Assembly (NCBI GenBank): GCA_017616165.1
Contig: JAFZYR010000035.1
Location: forward strand, 1-33,776
Length of the DNA stretch: 33,776 nucleotides
Direction of reading: 5' to 3'
Source of the DNA: Treponema sp.
Lineage (GTDB): Bacteria; Spirochaetota; Spirochaetia; Treponematales; Treponemataceae
Position numbers and translations under genes: made by a program. The notes under the pieces were generated by a model that was not told where the DNA came from, ran no database searches, and was given only the letters and a program-made list of their open reading frames with translations. Shown here piece by piece: positions 24,566 through 32,919 of the stretch. Numbering within the stretch: position 1 is the first letter of the stretch; every line of letters starts with the position of its first letter.

Positions 24566-25609
24566 ATGCGTTTAATCTGCGGCCCAATGGCAACAATTTC
24601 TCATCCGGCCTTCCGCATTCTGCTTGAGCAGTTTGGCGGCTGTGATGAATATTTTACCGAGATGATAAACGCAGGAACCTTGCTTACGGGCGGGCAGTTT
24701 GAAAAATATTATATTGATCCCGCTCCTGTGCCTGGAAAAATTGTGTGGCAGCTTACCGGCCATGATGTTCAGAATATGAAGGAAGCTGCTGCAAGGCTTG
24801 CGGAACTCCCCGGAATTGGAATTGATATAAATATGGGCTGTTCTGCACCGGATATTTATAAGTATGGGGCCGGTATTTCCTGGATGATAAAGGACCGTGA
24901 AGAAACAATTGCTATGGTAAAGGCAGTGCGCTCAGTTGTTCCTGCCGGCAAACGTCTTAGTGTAAAGCTCCGTCTGGGAGATGATAATTTTACTGATAAA
25001 GGCTTTTTTGATTTTTGCGATATGCTCGTGGGGGAGGGAGTAGAGCTTTTAACCTTGCACCCGCGTACCAAAAAGGAAAAGCTTGTGCGTCCGCCACGTT
25101 ATTCTTATTGCCAGCAGCTAGCGGAACGTTATAAGGGCTGCGTGCCTGTTTATTTAAACGGAAATGTAAAGGATAAAGCAAGCTATGACCATGCCGTTGC
25201 TTCGTGTCCTGATGTGGCTGGGGTTATGATTTCGCGTGCGGCAGTACAGAGGCCTTGGATTTTCAGAGAGCTGGTTGGTGGGGTGGCCCTTCGAGAGCCT
25301 CAGGGACCACAGCTCGATACTCAGGGGGCACAAACAGCAACCGGGCTTCCTGAGGCCCTCGAAGGACCCCTCAAAGTAGACATGTTAAACCTCGCCCAAA
25401 CCTACATCAAAAACATCCAGCTCTACCAGCCCCCGGAGTTCTGGAAAACCCGTCTGCAGCGCTTTTTTACCTATTACAGCCAGAACTTTAAGTTTGCACA
25501 CTACGCGCAGACACAGTTTATAAATGCCCGCGACATTCCCGACCTTGAGCAGAGACTGGAGGACTTTTTCCAGAAATGTCCTGAAGAAAGACTCAAGTCG
25601 ATTCTTTAA
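24566..25609 (+). CDS. dus: tRNA-dihydrouridine synthase
   Basis: An FMN enzyme of 347 residues that reduces uridines in tRNA. The barrel starts MRLICGPMATISHPAFR. The catalytic cysteine is C92 in DINMGCSAPD, and VKLRLGDD, LLTLHPRTKKEK and VYLNGNVKD are further conserved FMN and substrate segments. VMISRAAVQRPWIF closes the barrel. Residues about 241-267 (LREPQ ... LPEALEGP) are a Family B palindromic element read in frame, inserted between the barrel and the C-terminal helical tRNA-binding domain. TAGGGG nine bases before the ATG may be the ribosome-binding site. It is divergent from the cyclase gene. Confidence 0.92.
   Translation: MRLICGPMATISHPAFRILLEQFGGCDEYFTEMINAGTLLTGGQFEKYYIDPAPVPGKIVWQLTGHDVQNMKEAAARLAELPGIGIDINMGCSAPDIYKYGAGISWMIKDREETIAMVKAVRSVVPAGKRLSVKLRLGDDNFTDKGFFDFCDMLVGEGVELLTLHPRTKKEKLVRPPRYSYCQQLAERYKGCVPVYLNGNVKDKASYDHAVASCPDVAGVMISRAAVQRPWIFRELVGGVALREPQGPQLDTQGAQTATGLPEALEGPLKVDMLNLAQTYIKNIQLYQPPEFWKTRLQRFFTYYSQNFKFAHYAQTQFINARDIPDLEQRLEDFFQKCPEERLKSIL
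25288..25365 (+). repeat. Family B palindromic element in frame inside dus
   Basis: The left arm CCTTCGAGAGCCTCAGG (25288-25304) and right arm CCTGAGGCCCTCGAAGG (25349-25365) are complementary at 16 of 17 positions around a 44-base loop. The element is 78 bases long, exactly 26 codons, and has no stop in the dus frame. Confidence 0.92.
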
Positions 25610-25611
25610 TG

Positions 25612-25642
25612 TGGATTGCGCGCGAAGCGACGTGGCAATCCA
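25612..25642. repeat. Family A unit, collapsed palindrome
   Basis: TGGATTGC (25612-25619) and GCAATCCA (25635-25642) bracket a short GC-rich core, CGCGAAGCGACGTG. It looks like two inverted units fused by a deletion. It starts two bases after the dus stop. Confidence 0.8.
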
Positions 25643-25643
25643 T

Positions 25644-25672
25644 TTGCAAACAATTCATTTTTATGTTAATCT
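25644..25672 (+). promoter_or_regulatory. Possible glyS promoter
   Basis: TTGCAA (25644-25649), a 17-base spacer and TAATCT (25667-25672). It would give a leader of about 90 bases before the AAGGAG ribosome-binding site at 25757-25762. Confidence 0.35.
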
Positions 25673-25768
25673 CAACATTACAACTAAAAAACGCCCTTGT
25701 GACCTTTCCCGGTACACGGGGCAAAAAAAATCAAAAACGGCCCACGCCAGAGTCGTAAGGAGATACAA

Positions 25769-27253
25769 ATGGCAAATAACGAAAAAGACACACACGCATG
25801 TACCCTGGACAAAATCATCAGCTTGTGTAAGAGAAGAGGCTTTGTTTATCAGGCTTCAGAAATCTACGGAGGCCAGGCAGGTGCATGGGACTACGGTCCG
25901 CTCGGTGTAGAATTCAAAAGAAATATTCAGAATGAATGGTGGCACTACATGACTCAGCTTCACGATGATGTAGTTGGTCTTGATTCTGCAATCTTTCAGC
26001 ATCACACAACATGGAAGGCTAGTGGCCACGTTGATCACTTCTCTGACCCAATGGTTGACTGTATTGAATGTAATGCACGTCACCGCGCAGATAAATTGAT
26101 CGAAGACTTTGTTGCTGCTAACCCGGATATCAATCCTGGAAAACCAGTTGATACAATGACTCACGATGAAATGAAAGCTTTCATCGACGCAAACATCAAC
26201 TGCCCGACTTGTGGAAGCAAAAACCGTAAATATACTGCTGTCCGCGAATTCAACCTTATGTTCAAGACATATCAGGGACCAATTGCAGACGACAGCCATT
26301 TGATTTATCTTCGCCCAGAAACATGTCAGGGTATTTTCACAGACTTCAAGAACATTGTTCAGTCTAACCGCATGAAGGTGCCTTTTGGTGTTGCTCAGGT
26401 TGGTAAATCCTTCCGTAACGAAATTATCTTTAAGAACTTCATTTTCCGTACCTGTGAATTTGAACAGATGGAAATGGAATACTTCTGTAAACCAGGAACC
26501 GAAGATGAAACCTTCGACCGCTGGAGAAAGGACCGCTGGCAGTTCTACCTCAAGTACGGTATTCCGGAAAAGCAGCTCAAGTGGCACCACCACGACAAGC
26601 TCGCTCACTATGCAAAAGACGCATATGATATTACATACAACTTCCCGATCGGATTCGAAGAAATTGAAGGTATTCACAGCCGTACAGACTTTGACCTTTC
26701 ACAGCATCAGATCTACTCAAAGAAGGATATGTCTTATATCGATCAGGAAGACGGAAACAAGAAGTACGTTCCATACGTAATCGAAACCTCTGCAGGTTTG
26801 AACAGAAACTTCCTTATGTTCCTTTGCGAAGGCTACGAAGAACAGAACGTTGCAGCTCCTGGAGAACCAGAGGACTACAGAACAGTTCTTCACCTTGACC
26901 CACGTCTTGCACCTATTACAGTTGCAGTTCTTCCACTTATGAAGAAGGACGGTCTTGCAGAAAAGGCAAAGGAAATCCAGCACATGCTTAAGGAAGACTT
27001 TGTAACAGACTACGATACATCCGGAACAGTAGGTAAGCGCTACCGCCGCCAGGACGAAGTTGGTACTCCATTCTGTGTAACTGTAGACTACGACACAATC
27101 CAGGAAAAGAAAGACGACGGAACTCCAAACGAATTGTTCAACACAGTAACAGTACGTTACCGCGATTCAATGGAACAGGAACGCGTTGCTCTTGATGACC
27201 TCGTATTCTTTATCCAGAAGGCTATCAAGAATTACAAGCCTGTGCAGAAGTAG
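25769..27253 (+). CDS. glyS: Glycyl-tRNA synthetase, single-chain class II type
   Basis: A 494-residue homodimeric enzyme of the archaeal/eukaryotic-like kind. The start reads GFVYQASEIYGGQAGAWDYG, the family hallmark. A cysteine set, CIEC and CPTC, probably binds zinc. Class II motif 2 is FRNEIIFKNFIFRTCEFEQM, motif 3 lies in YVIETSAGLNRNFLMFL, and the anticodon-binding domain begins at LAPITVAVLPL. AAGGAG sits six bases before the ATG. Codons end mostly in C for Phe, Tyr and Asn, and the GC content is above that of its neighbours, as expected of a highly expressed gene. The aldo/keto-reductase-like gene follows seven bases later. Confidence 0.97.
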   Translation: MANNEKDTHACTLDKIISLCKRRGFVYQASEIYGGQAGAWDYGPLGVEFKRNIQNEWWHYMTQLHDDVVGLDSAIFQHHTTWKASGHVDHFSDPMVDCIECNARHRADKLIEDFVAANPDINPGKPVDTMTHDEMKAFIDANINCPTCGSKNRKYTAVREFNLMFKTYQGPIADDSHLIYLRPETCQGIFTDFKNIVQSNRMKVPFGVAQVGKSFRNEIIFKNFIFRTCEFEQMEMEYFCKPGTEDETFDRWRKDRWQFYLKYGIPEKQLKWHHHDKLAHYAKDAYDITYNFPIGFEEIEGIHSRTDFDLSQHQIYSKKDMSYIDQEDGNKKYVPYVIETSAGLNRNFLMFLCEGYEEQNVAAPGEPEDYRTVLHLDPRLAPITVAVLPLMKKDGLAEKAKEIQHMLKEDFVTDYDTSGTVGKRYRRQDEVGTPFCVTVDYDTIQEKKDDGTPNELFNTVTVRYRDSMEQERVALDDLVFFIQKAIKNYKPVQK

Positions 27254-27259
27254 TACGAT

Positions 27260-28021
27260 ATGGAGTACGTTCGTTTAGGCAAGACAGACCTATTAATCTC
27301 CCGTGTCGCCTTTGGTGCAATGCGCCTTGCAGATGCCTCTTCTGACGAAGAGGCTGCAAAGATTGTGCGCACTGCCTACGATGCGGGAATTAATTTTTTT
27401 GATGTTTCTCATCAAACTCCTGCAAGCGAAAAGCTTTTGGGCGAGGCTCTGTTTGACATTAAGCGCAACGTATTCCTTTCTACAACAACCGCTGCAAAAA
27501 CTTCTGCAGAAATAAATACCGACCTGGAAGAAAGTCTTATGACGCTTCACTGCGATACCATAGACTTGTATCAGCTGGAAGTAAATAAATTCCTGCCGCT
27601 TCCGGGTGGGGCAGACAAAATCTATGAAACTCTGCTTGAGCTTAAAAAAGCCAAAAAAATAAATCACCTTGGAATTGTAACTACAAACCTGGAAACTGCA
27701 ATCAAGGCAGTTGAATCAGACTGTTATGAAACACTTCAGTTTCCGTTTAATATGGTAAGCGCCGATAACACTGTTGAGCTGGTAAAGCTTTGCGAAGAAC
27801 ACGATGTGGGCTTTATTGCAATGCAGCCGCTCGGTGGCGGACTTGTGGATAATATTCCGCTTGCCTTTGGTTTTTTAAGTCAGTATGAAAGTGTAGTTCC
27901 TATCTGGGGAGCACATACACTTGAGCAGATGATACAAATACTTTTCTTTAATGAGCATCCGCCTGTGATAGACGAAAAGTTTCACGAGGATGTGGAAAAA
28001 ATACGTAATTTCTTCAATTAA
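27260..28021 (+). CDS. Aldo/keto-reductase-like protein lacking most of the catalytic tetrad
   Basis: A 253-residue barrel protein. The N-terminal LGKTDLLISRVAFGAMRL, AYDAGINFFDVSHQTPASEK and DTIDLYQLEVNKF align readily with the aldo/keto reductase family, as does FIAMQPLGGGLV. Of the usual Asp-Tyr-Lys-His tetrad, only D48 is present. The Tyr position has no tyrosine (SHQTPASE instead of a YG motif), the Lys position falls at T75-T77, and the His of DLYQLH is E107. It is also shorter than usual at the C-terminus. It may be an inactive relative or use other residues. It is probably co-transcribed with glyS. Confidence 0.8.
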   Translation: MEYVRLGKTDLLISRVAFGAMRLADASSDEEAAKIVRTAYDAGINFFDVSHQTPASEKLLGEALFDIKRNVFLSTTTAAKTSAEINTDLEESLMTLHCDTIDLYQLEVNKFLPLPGGADKIYETLLELKKAKKINHLGIVTTNLETAIKAVESDCYETLQFPFNMVSADNTVELVKLCEEHDVGFIAMQPLGGGLVDNIPLAFGFLSQYESVVPIWGAHTLEQMIQILFFNEHPPVIDEKFHEDVEKIRNFFN

Positions 28022-28023
28022 TA

Positions 28024-28077
28024 TGGATTGCTTCGCCTGCGGCTCGCAATGACGAATTATGTCGTTGCAATGACGAG
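28024..28077. repeat. Family A unit plus decayed partner
   Basis: A full minus-oriented unit (28024-28053) is followed by a degenerate stretch, GTCGTTGCAATGACGAG (28061-28077). It fills the junction of two convergent genes, ending two bases before the HD-GYP stop. Confidence 0.8.
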
Positions 28078-28079
28078 GC

Positions 28080-29438
28080 TTAAGAGAACTGGCTGATATC
28101 TACTTCTTCTGTCTGGCTCATGTCGGCCGGTTGTACAGAAGCAGTTCCTGCAGCAGGCATCGGCTTGTTTACAACTGGAGCAGCGGCAGCTTCGGACTGT
28201 GCCTGTTCAATTGCCTTGTATTTTTCTTCAACAAGCTTAAGAATATCTTTTTCCTCATTTTTAGAAAGAATACGTACAATGTTCAAACCGTTTACGCCTG
28301 TGTTCATAATCTTTGGAGAACCGTCAGGTGCTTTTTCGGTAATGTATTGAACTACAGGAGCCTTTGGATTATCAGGATTTGAATCTATAACCTGTGCAAT
28401 CTTTCTGTCCGAAAGATATACGTATGAACCGATAGGGAAGAGCGATACAGTATAAAGCAAACCGCGGATAATGCTGTCGTCGTAAGAACGGTCGCGGTTC
28501 TGCAAAAGCTCAACAATAGCTTCAAAGGTTGTTCGTTCACCACGGAAGGAGCGAGGAGAAGAAATAGCTTCATAAGAACAGGCAACAGAAATAATCTTTG
28601 CATTTGTAGAAATCTTGTCGCCGGTCTTTTTCTGAGGATATCCGGTTCCGTTTTCCTTTTCGTGATGTTCAAGAACACCAAGCTGAATATTAAGAGGGAA
28701 GCTCAAATCCTTTACGATTGTGTATCCCAAAACAGGATGCTTTAAAATCTGTGAGCGTTCACCCGGAGTAAGCTTTTTGTCGGTCATGTAAATCTGAGGA
28801 GGCAGACGGAGCATACCAATTTCGTGGATGATGCTTGTAACACCAAGGTCAACCATTTTTGAAAGAGGCATTCGCAGCTGCAGTGCAATTGCAATGGCAA
28901 GTACAGTAGTCCTCATGGAATGTGTAACAAGGAAGTTTTTCTGGTTTGTATGTTCAAGGGCATTTACACGCAGGATAAAGCGTTTGTTTTCCTTAATGAA
29001 TACACAAAGCTCCTTTACAGTTTCTGAAAGATCTTCCTGGTCAATTTCTTTATGGGTTGCGTAATGAGTAAAGATGCTTTCAATATAGTTCATGTATTCG
29101 TCATAAACCTTTTGAACCATCTCCATTCGTGCGTTGTCACTGTTATCAAGCTGGATATTCTTTGAGCGTTCAATGGCCTTTTTGAGTGAATCACCAATCT
29201 TGCCGGATTTGTCATCCTTCTGCTCATCCTCGCCGGTGCTTATGGAAATACCGATATCACCACCAAGGCTCAGGTTTCCTTCAGTATAAAAAGAAGTAAA
29301 TTCCCATTCTCTTACTGCGTTAATTAGTTCCTTGGTAACCGGAGCAGTTTGAGGCAAAAGAACAAAGGTTCCGTCAATCATCAAATCGCCGGTAAAGGTG
29401 AGATTCTCGTGTAATGAATCTAATGTTATAGTATCCAT
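28080..29438 (-). CDS. HD-GYP-domain protein with altered active site
   Basis: A 452-residue cytosolic protein. The N-terminal region (1-160) is not recognised. Residues about 165-330 follow the HD-GYP pattern of c-di-GMP phosphodiesterases: H173 (VTHSMRT), H205-E206, H234 (ILKHP), H258-H259 and GYP (266-268). Several signature residues differ: the HD pair is HE, the next GK is GM (M209), HHExxDG is HHEKENG, and the later VAD is VAC (C286). Activity is therefore doubtful. The C-terminus is an Ala/Pro-rich tail. I start at the ATG giving MDTITLDSL, which follows the ankyrin stop by 23 bases and has AAGAAG before it. A longer frame would overlap the ankyrin gene. Confidence 0.85.
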   Translation of the reverse strand: MDTITLDSLHENLTFTGDLMIDGTFVLLPQTAPVTKELINAVREWEFTSFYTEGNLSLGGDIGISISTGEDEQKDDKSGKIGDSLKKAIERSKNIQLDNSDNARMEMVQKVYDEYMNYIESIFTHYATHKEIDQEDLSETVKELCVFIKENKRFILRVNALEHTNQKNFLVTHSMRTTVLAIAIALQLRMPLSKMVDLGVTSIIHEIGMLRLPPQIYMTDKKLTPGERSQILKHPVLGYTIVKDLSFPLNIQLGVLEHHEKENGTGYPQKKTGDKISTNAKIISVACSYEAISSPRSFRGERTTFEAIVELLQNRDRSYDDSIIRGLLYTVSLFPIGSYVYLSDRKIAQVIDSNPDNPKAPVVQYITEKAPDGSPKIMNTGVNGLNIVRILSKNEEKDILKLVEEKYKAIEQAQSEAAAAPVVNKPMPAAGTASVQPADMSQTEEVDISQFS

Positions 29439-29461
29439 ATAGTACTTCTTATATTGTAAAT

Positions 29462-32230
29462 CTATTTTAATAATTCTGCAACATCTGGACGCTTCCATCT
29501 TACAGCAATTGTATATGGAGTGTCTCCGGCAACATTTTTAGTATTTGTCGTTATACCATATGATAACAGAAGTTTAACAATTTCGATAGAGGAAGTTTTA
29601 GCAGCATAGTGTAAAATTGTATTACCCTGTATATCACTCAAACCTGCAGCATATTTTACAATGCTTTCAATCATCTTTTTGTCTGCCTTGTCAAGTGCGA
29701 TTGTTACGCCATTTGTTCCCTTTTTGTCGATTGTCTGGAACGGATTTGCACCCTTTTCCAAAAGGATTTCGGCCATGCTTACGTTTCCGGCTTCTATTGC
29801 ATAATTGAGCGGTGTGTAGCCGTCTGCATTACGTGTATCCAGAGGGTAGCCGCGGTCAATGAGTGTCCTAAGCAGGGTAGTGCTTCCCTTGTTCTTTACA
29901 ACAATATGAAGCGGTGAATTTCCGTCACTGTCTGTGATGTTATAGGAATTTCCAAGCACTTCGTTTATAACCTTAATGTCCTTTTTAAGTACAATTGAGA
30001 ACGGAGTATTGCCTTCCTTGTCGCGTGAAAGAGGATTTCCACCTGCATTGCGGATAAGTGCAATAATTTCTGTGTTACCCATGTAGGCAGCCTCGTGGTA
30101 GGCATTCTGTCCGTTTATCTGCTGGAGGTTTGGATTTGCACCATAGTTGAGCAAAAGCTTTACAATCTGTGCATTCTGGGCGCGGATTGTGTCCATCAGA
30201 ATTGTGATTCCGTTTGCATCACTTGAGTTTGGATCTGCGCCGTTTTCCAAAAGATATTTTGCAACATCATATTTATTTGCAATTACTGCTTCTGCAAGAG
30301 GAGATTTTCCTGCGCTGTTCTGAGCATTGATGTTTATTCCAAGCTTAATGAGCTTTTCAGCAGATTTCTGAGCACCCCAGCGTACTGCAATGTGGAGTGG
30401 TGTGCTTCCAAGATTGTCGCGATCCTTTACCGAAGCGCCACCGTCTACAAGCAGCTGGATGATAGAAGGGTTATTACTCTTTGCAGCATTAAAGAGACAG
30501 GTTTCGCCGTTTGCATTTTTTGCGTTTATATCGGCACCCTTTTCGAGCAGGGTTTTGATTGCTTCTGCATATTCCCAGTCGGCAGCATAGTGAAGTACTG
30601 TATTGCCGCTACCGTCTGTAGATACGATTGTGCGTGAAGTGATAAGCCAGTTTTGCAGCAGGCCTCCGTTTTTGAGTGCCAGGCGCAGCGGTGAATTGTT
30701 GTCCTTGTTTGTAGAGAAAATGTCTGCACCCTTTTCAAGCAGGAGCTTACCAACCTGTTCAAGATTCTTTACTGCAGCAAGATAAAGCGGTGAATCACCG
30801 TTTTTATTTCTTATATTAACATCCTGGGTAAGACCAATGATGTGCTGAATTTTTGCCATTGGTGCTGTGTTTATAAGTGCAATGTGAAGCGGTGTATTTC
30901 CATCAGAATCCTGAGTATTGCAGTTTCCTTCGTTGAGTGTTGCTTCAAAAACATCGTTGCTCATTTCAAAGGCCATGCTAAGCGGTGATTTTCCGTGTGT
31001 GTCCTGAGTATGAATGCTTGCGCCGTTTGCAGTAAGATATTTGATAGTCTGAATATCCTCTGACTGAATTGCAATTGCAAGCGGAGTTACACCTTCCTTG
31101 TTGCGTGCATTGATGTCTGCCCCGTTTGAAGTAAGCAGCTTTATTACATTTGAACCTGCGCTGAGCATTGTTGCTGTATGAAGTACAGTGTCACCGTAGG
31201 TATCTGCCTGATTAAGATCTGCCTTATAGCGTATGAGCAGCTGGTAGGTTTCTGTGATTTTTGCCTTTGGAATAATGAGCATGATTGGTGTTTTTCCAAG
31301 ATTATCCTTGGCATTTATGTTTGCACCTGCATCAAGCAGCATTCGGGCAATGTCCAGATTGCCGTAGCGTATTGCCTCGTGTAATGGGGTTGCTCCAGAG
31401 CTGTCCTGAACGCTGGTGTTTGCATTGTTTTCAAGAAGATAAGAAGCAATTGCGTTATGCCCCATGATTGCACAAAGGTGGAGCGGAGTTTGTCCGTCAT
31501 CAAGGCGAAGGTTTAAGTTACGAGAAGCAACTGCATCCTGAAAGTATGAAAAATTAGTTTCTACCGGTTCTGCATTACCCTGAATAAGAATTGCAGCAAT
31601 TTCTACAGAGGTAGGATTGTTGATGTCTTCAAAAGCAAGGTCCAGCGGTGCTTTGCCGTCCTCATCCTTTACTGAAATTGGAAGTCCGGCTTTAATGCAG
31701 GCATTTACGCCGCGGATATTTTTTGAGCTTACAAAATAATGAACAAGAGTTTTTCCATTATCGTAGCGGAGCTTTGCAGCATCTTCGTTAATAAAGATGT
31801 CGTAGTAGCGCGGATCCTTTTCAAGCGCCATGTCCAAAGCAGTTTCGCCCATGCCGTTGCGTGCAAAAAGATTTGAACCAACTGCAGCAAGAACTTTTGC
31901 GGCACTATAGGCATCGTTTTCTATTGCAAGATGAAGTGCTGTGTTGCCTTCCTTGTTTTTGATTTCTGAGTCGGCACCCTTGAACAAAAAGTATTCTATT
32001 GAGCTGTAGTCGTTTACAGCTGCACAAAGATGGAGCAGGGTGTTTCCGTCTGAGTCTGTGGCATTAATATCTGTGTCAATTTGAAATAAGCCGCGTGCCT
32101 GATCAGTTTTTCCCGCCTTCATGAGCTCCAGAGCGGTCATAGGCTTATCTTCCTGTGGTTTAGAAGCACAACCTGCACAAATAATAAAAACACTCGCCGC
32201 AAAAAGTAATGTAGATGTTAATTTTTTCAT
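29462..32230 (-). CDS. Ankyrin-repeat lipoprotein
   Basis: A 922-residue protein. The signal peptide ends in a lipobox, ICAGC, with acylation at C21. The rest is almost entirely ankyrin repeats, about 25 of them, with clear units such as DGNTLLHLCAAVND, EGNTALHLAIEND, GATPLHEAIRYGNLDIARML and GETCLFNAAKSNNPSIIQLL. It would form a long solenoid tethered to a membrane on the periplasmic or outer face, probably binding proteins; no enzyme domain is seen. GAGGGGA is the ribosome-binding site. The HD-GYP gene follows 23 bases after the stop and likely shares the transcript. A Family B hairpin lies 28 bases upstream of the ATG. Confidence 0.93.
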   Translation of the reverse strand: MKKLTSTLLFAASVFIICAGCASKPQEDKPMTALELMKAGKTDQARGLFQIDTDINATDSDGNTLLHLCAAVNDYSSIEYFLFKGADSEIKNKEGNTALHLAIENDAYSAAKVLAAVGSNLFARNGMGETALDMALEKDPRYYDIFINEDAAKLRYDNGKTLVHYFVSSKNIRGVNACIKAGLPISVKDEDGKAPLDLAFEDINNPTSVEIAAILIQGNAEPVETNFSYFQDAVASRNLNLRLDDGQTPLHLCAIMGHNAIASYLLENNANTSVQDSSGATPLHEAIRYGNLDIARMLLDAGANINAKDNLGKTPIMLIIPKAKITETYQLLIRYKADLNQADTYGDTVLHTATMLSAGSNVIKLLTSNGADINARNKEGVTPLAIAIQSEDIQTIKYLTANGASIHTQDTHGKSPLSMAFEMSNDVFEATLNEGNCNTQDSDGNTPLHIALINTAPMAKIQHIIGLTQDVNIRNKNGDSPLYLAAVKNLEQVGKLLLEKGADIFSTNKDNNSPLRLALKNGGLLQNWLITSRTIVSTDGSGNTVLHYAADWEYAEAIKTLLEKGADINAKNANGETCLFNAAKSNNPSIIQLLVDGGASVKDRDNLGSTPLHIAVRWGAQKSAEKLIKLGININAQNSAGKSPLAEAVIANKYDVAKYLLENGADPNSSDANGITILMDTIRAQNAQIVKLLLNYGANPNLQQINGQNAYHEAAYMGNTEIIALIRNAGGNPLSRDKEGNTPFSIVLKKDIKVINEVLGNSYNITDSDGNSPLHIVVKNKGSTTLLRTLIDRGYPLDTRNADGYTPLNYAIEAGNVSMAEILLEKGANPFQTIDKKGTNGVTIALDKADKKMIESIVKYAAGLSDIQGNTILHYAAKTSSIEIVKLLLSYGITTNTKNVAGDTPYTIAVRWKRPDVAELLK

Positions 32231-32257
32231 GTTTCCCCTCTATAAACATCGTGTCAT

Positions 32258-32294
32258 TGTCGGGGTCCCTGAGGCTCTCGAAGGGCGCCCGACA
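32258..32294. repeat. Family B element in the leader of the ankyrin gene
   Basis: The core GTCCCTGAGGCTCTCGAAGGG (32265-32285, one longer than 20 if joined: GTCCCTGAGGCT then CTCGAAGGG) is the complement of the DUF115/Dus arm. Here it is flanked by a perfect stem, TGTCGGG (32258-32264) and CCCGACA (32288-32294). Confidence 0.85.
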
Positions 32295-32360
32295 AACTGA
32301 TAGAACACTTCTCTAATGCTTATATCGGAGGGAATTGAATATAATGTTAGGAAATTTTTT

Positions 32361-32445
32361 GTCATTGCGAGGAGTGCAGCGACGTGGCAATCCATGTATA
32401 TGGTTGCAATTTGGAAGTGGATTGCCGCGCTTCGCTCGCAATGAC
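32361..32445. repeat. Family A inverted pair between perR and the ankyrin gene
   Basis: A plus-oriented unit (32361-32394) and a minus-oriented unit (32418-32445) are separated by 23 bases. The ends GTCATTGCGAG and CTCGCAATGAC, and GGCAATCCA and TGGATTGCC, pair. The pair begins nine bases after the perR stop. Confidence 0.9.
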
Positions 32446-32453
32446 AGTGCAGC

Positions 32454-32882
32454 TTATTTACTGCACTCGTTACAAATCCCCCAGAGGTTTGTCTGAATCT
32501 TAGACAACGAGAACCCCTGCGGCATGAGCCCTGTGTAGCTGTCCTGGGAAGGAACTTTGTCTTCGTCAAGGAAAATATCAAAAATCTTACCGCATTTGGT
32601 GCACTTAAAATGGTAGTGATTACGCATTTCGGCATCAAAACGCAGCTTGTCGTCTTCTATTTTAATTGACTGAACTATGTGTTTTTCTTCAAAAAGCTTG
32701 AGTGTATTGTAAACTGTCGTTTTAGAAAGAGTAGGGTAAATTGGATTGAGCGCGTCGTAAACTGTTTCTACATCGGGATGAACCGGGTGCTCACATAAAT
32801 AGGCATAAATTGCTGTACGTTGAATCGAAGGCCGTATTCCCGCATCCTGTAATGTGTTGTGATACTGCTTTGTCATCTGCAT
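32454..32882 (-). CDS. perR: Fur-family peroxide/metal regulator, PerR type
   Basis: A 142-residue winged-helix metalloregulator. The helix-turn-helix region reads LSKTTVYNTLKLFEEKHIV. Residues matching the Bacillus PerR regulatory site are H35 (HPDVETVY), D83 (RFDAE), H89 and H91 (NHYHFKC) and D102 (IFDIF). The structural zinc set is C94/C97 (CTKC) and C137/C140 (CNEC). The aspartate in RFDAE favours PerR over Fur. ATCCTT, read as AAGGAT on the minus strand (32888-32893), precedes the ATG. The promoter carries a near-consensus PerR box, so the gene is probably autoregulated. A Zur- or Fur-like role cannot be excluded from sequence alone. Confidence 0.87.
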   Translation of the reverse strand: MQMTKQYHNTLQDAGIRPSIQRTAIYAYLCEHPVHPDVETVYDALNPIYPTLSKTTVYNTLKLFEEKHIVQSIKIEDDKLRFDAEMRNHYHFKCTKCGKIFDIFLDEDKVPSQDSYTGLMPQGFSLSKIQTNLWGICNECSK

Positions 32883-32904
32883 ATAATATCCTTATTCTAC
32901 AAAA

Positions 32905-32919
32905 TTGTAATGATTATAA
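32905..32919. promoter_or_regulatory. PerR-box-like operator
   Basis: TTGTAATGATTATAA matches 14 of 15 positions of the Bacillus PerR box TTATAATNATTATAA and forms a 7-1-7 inverted repeat. It overlaps the perR -10 hexamer and the expected transcription start. Confidence 0.75.

Noticed and set aside
25693..25730. A hairpin in the glyS leader, considered as a T-box or glycine riboswitch
   Set aside because: The stem is short and broken, a run of A follows, and no T-box sequence or glycine aptamer core is visible.
25856..26677. A 273-codon open frame antisense to glyS
   Set aside because: It is caused by the strong codon bias of glyS; the product is not protein-like.
29439..29498. A 20-codon longer HD-GYP start overlapping the ankyrin gene
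   Set aside because: The ATG at 29438 has a purine-rich site before it and avoids the overlap; the extra residues show no family similarity.
29462..32230. Ankyrin protein considered as a host-directed effector
   Set aside because: It carries a lipoprotein signal, and no host-targeting feature is visible; periplasmic or surface anchoring is the simpler reading.
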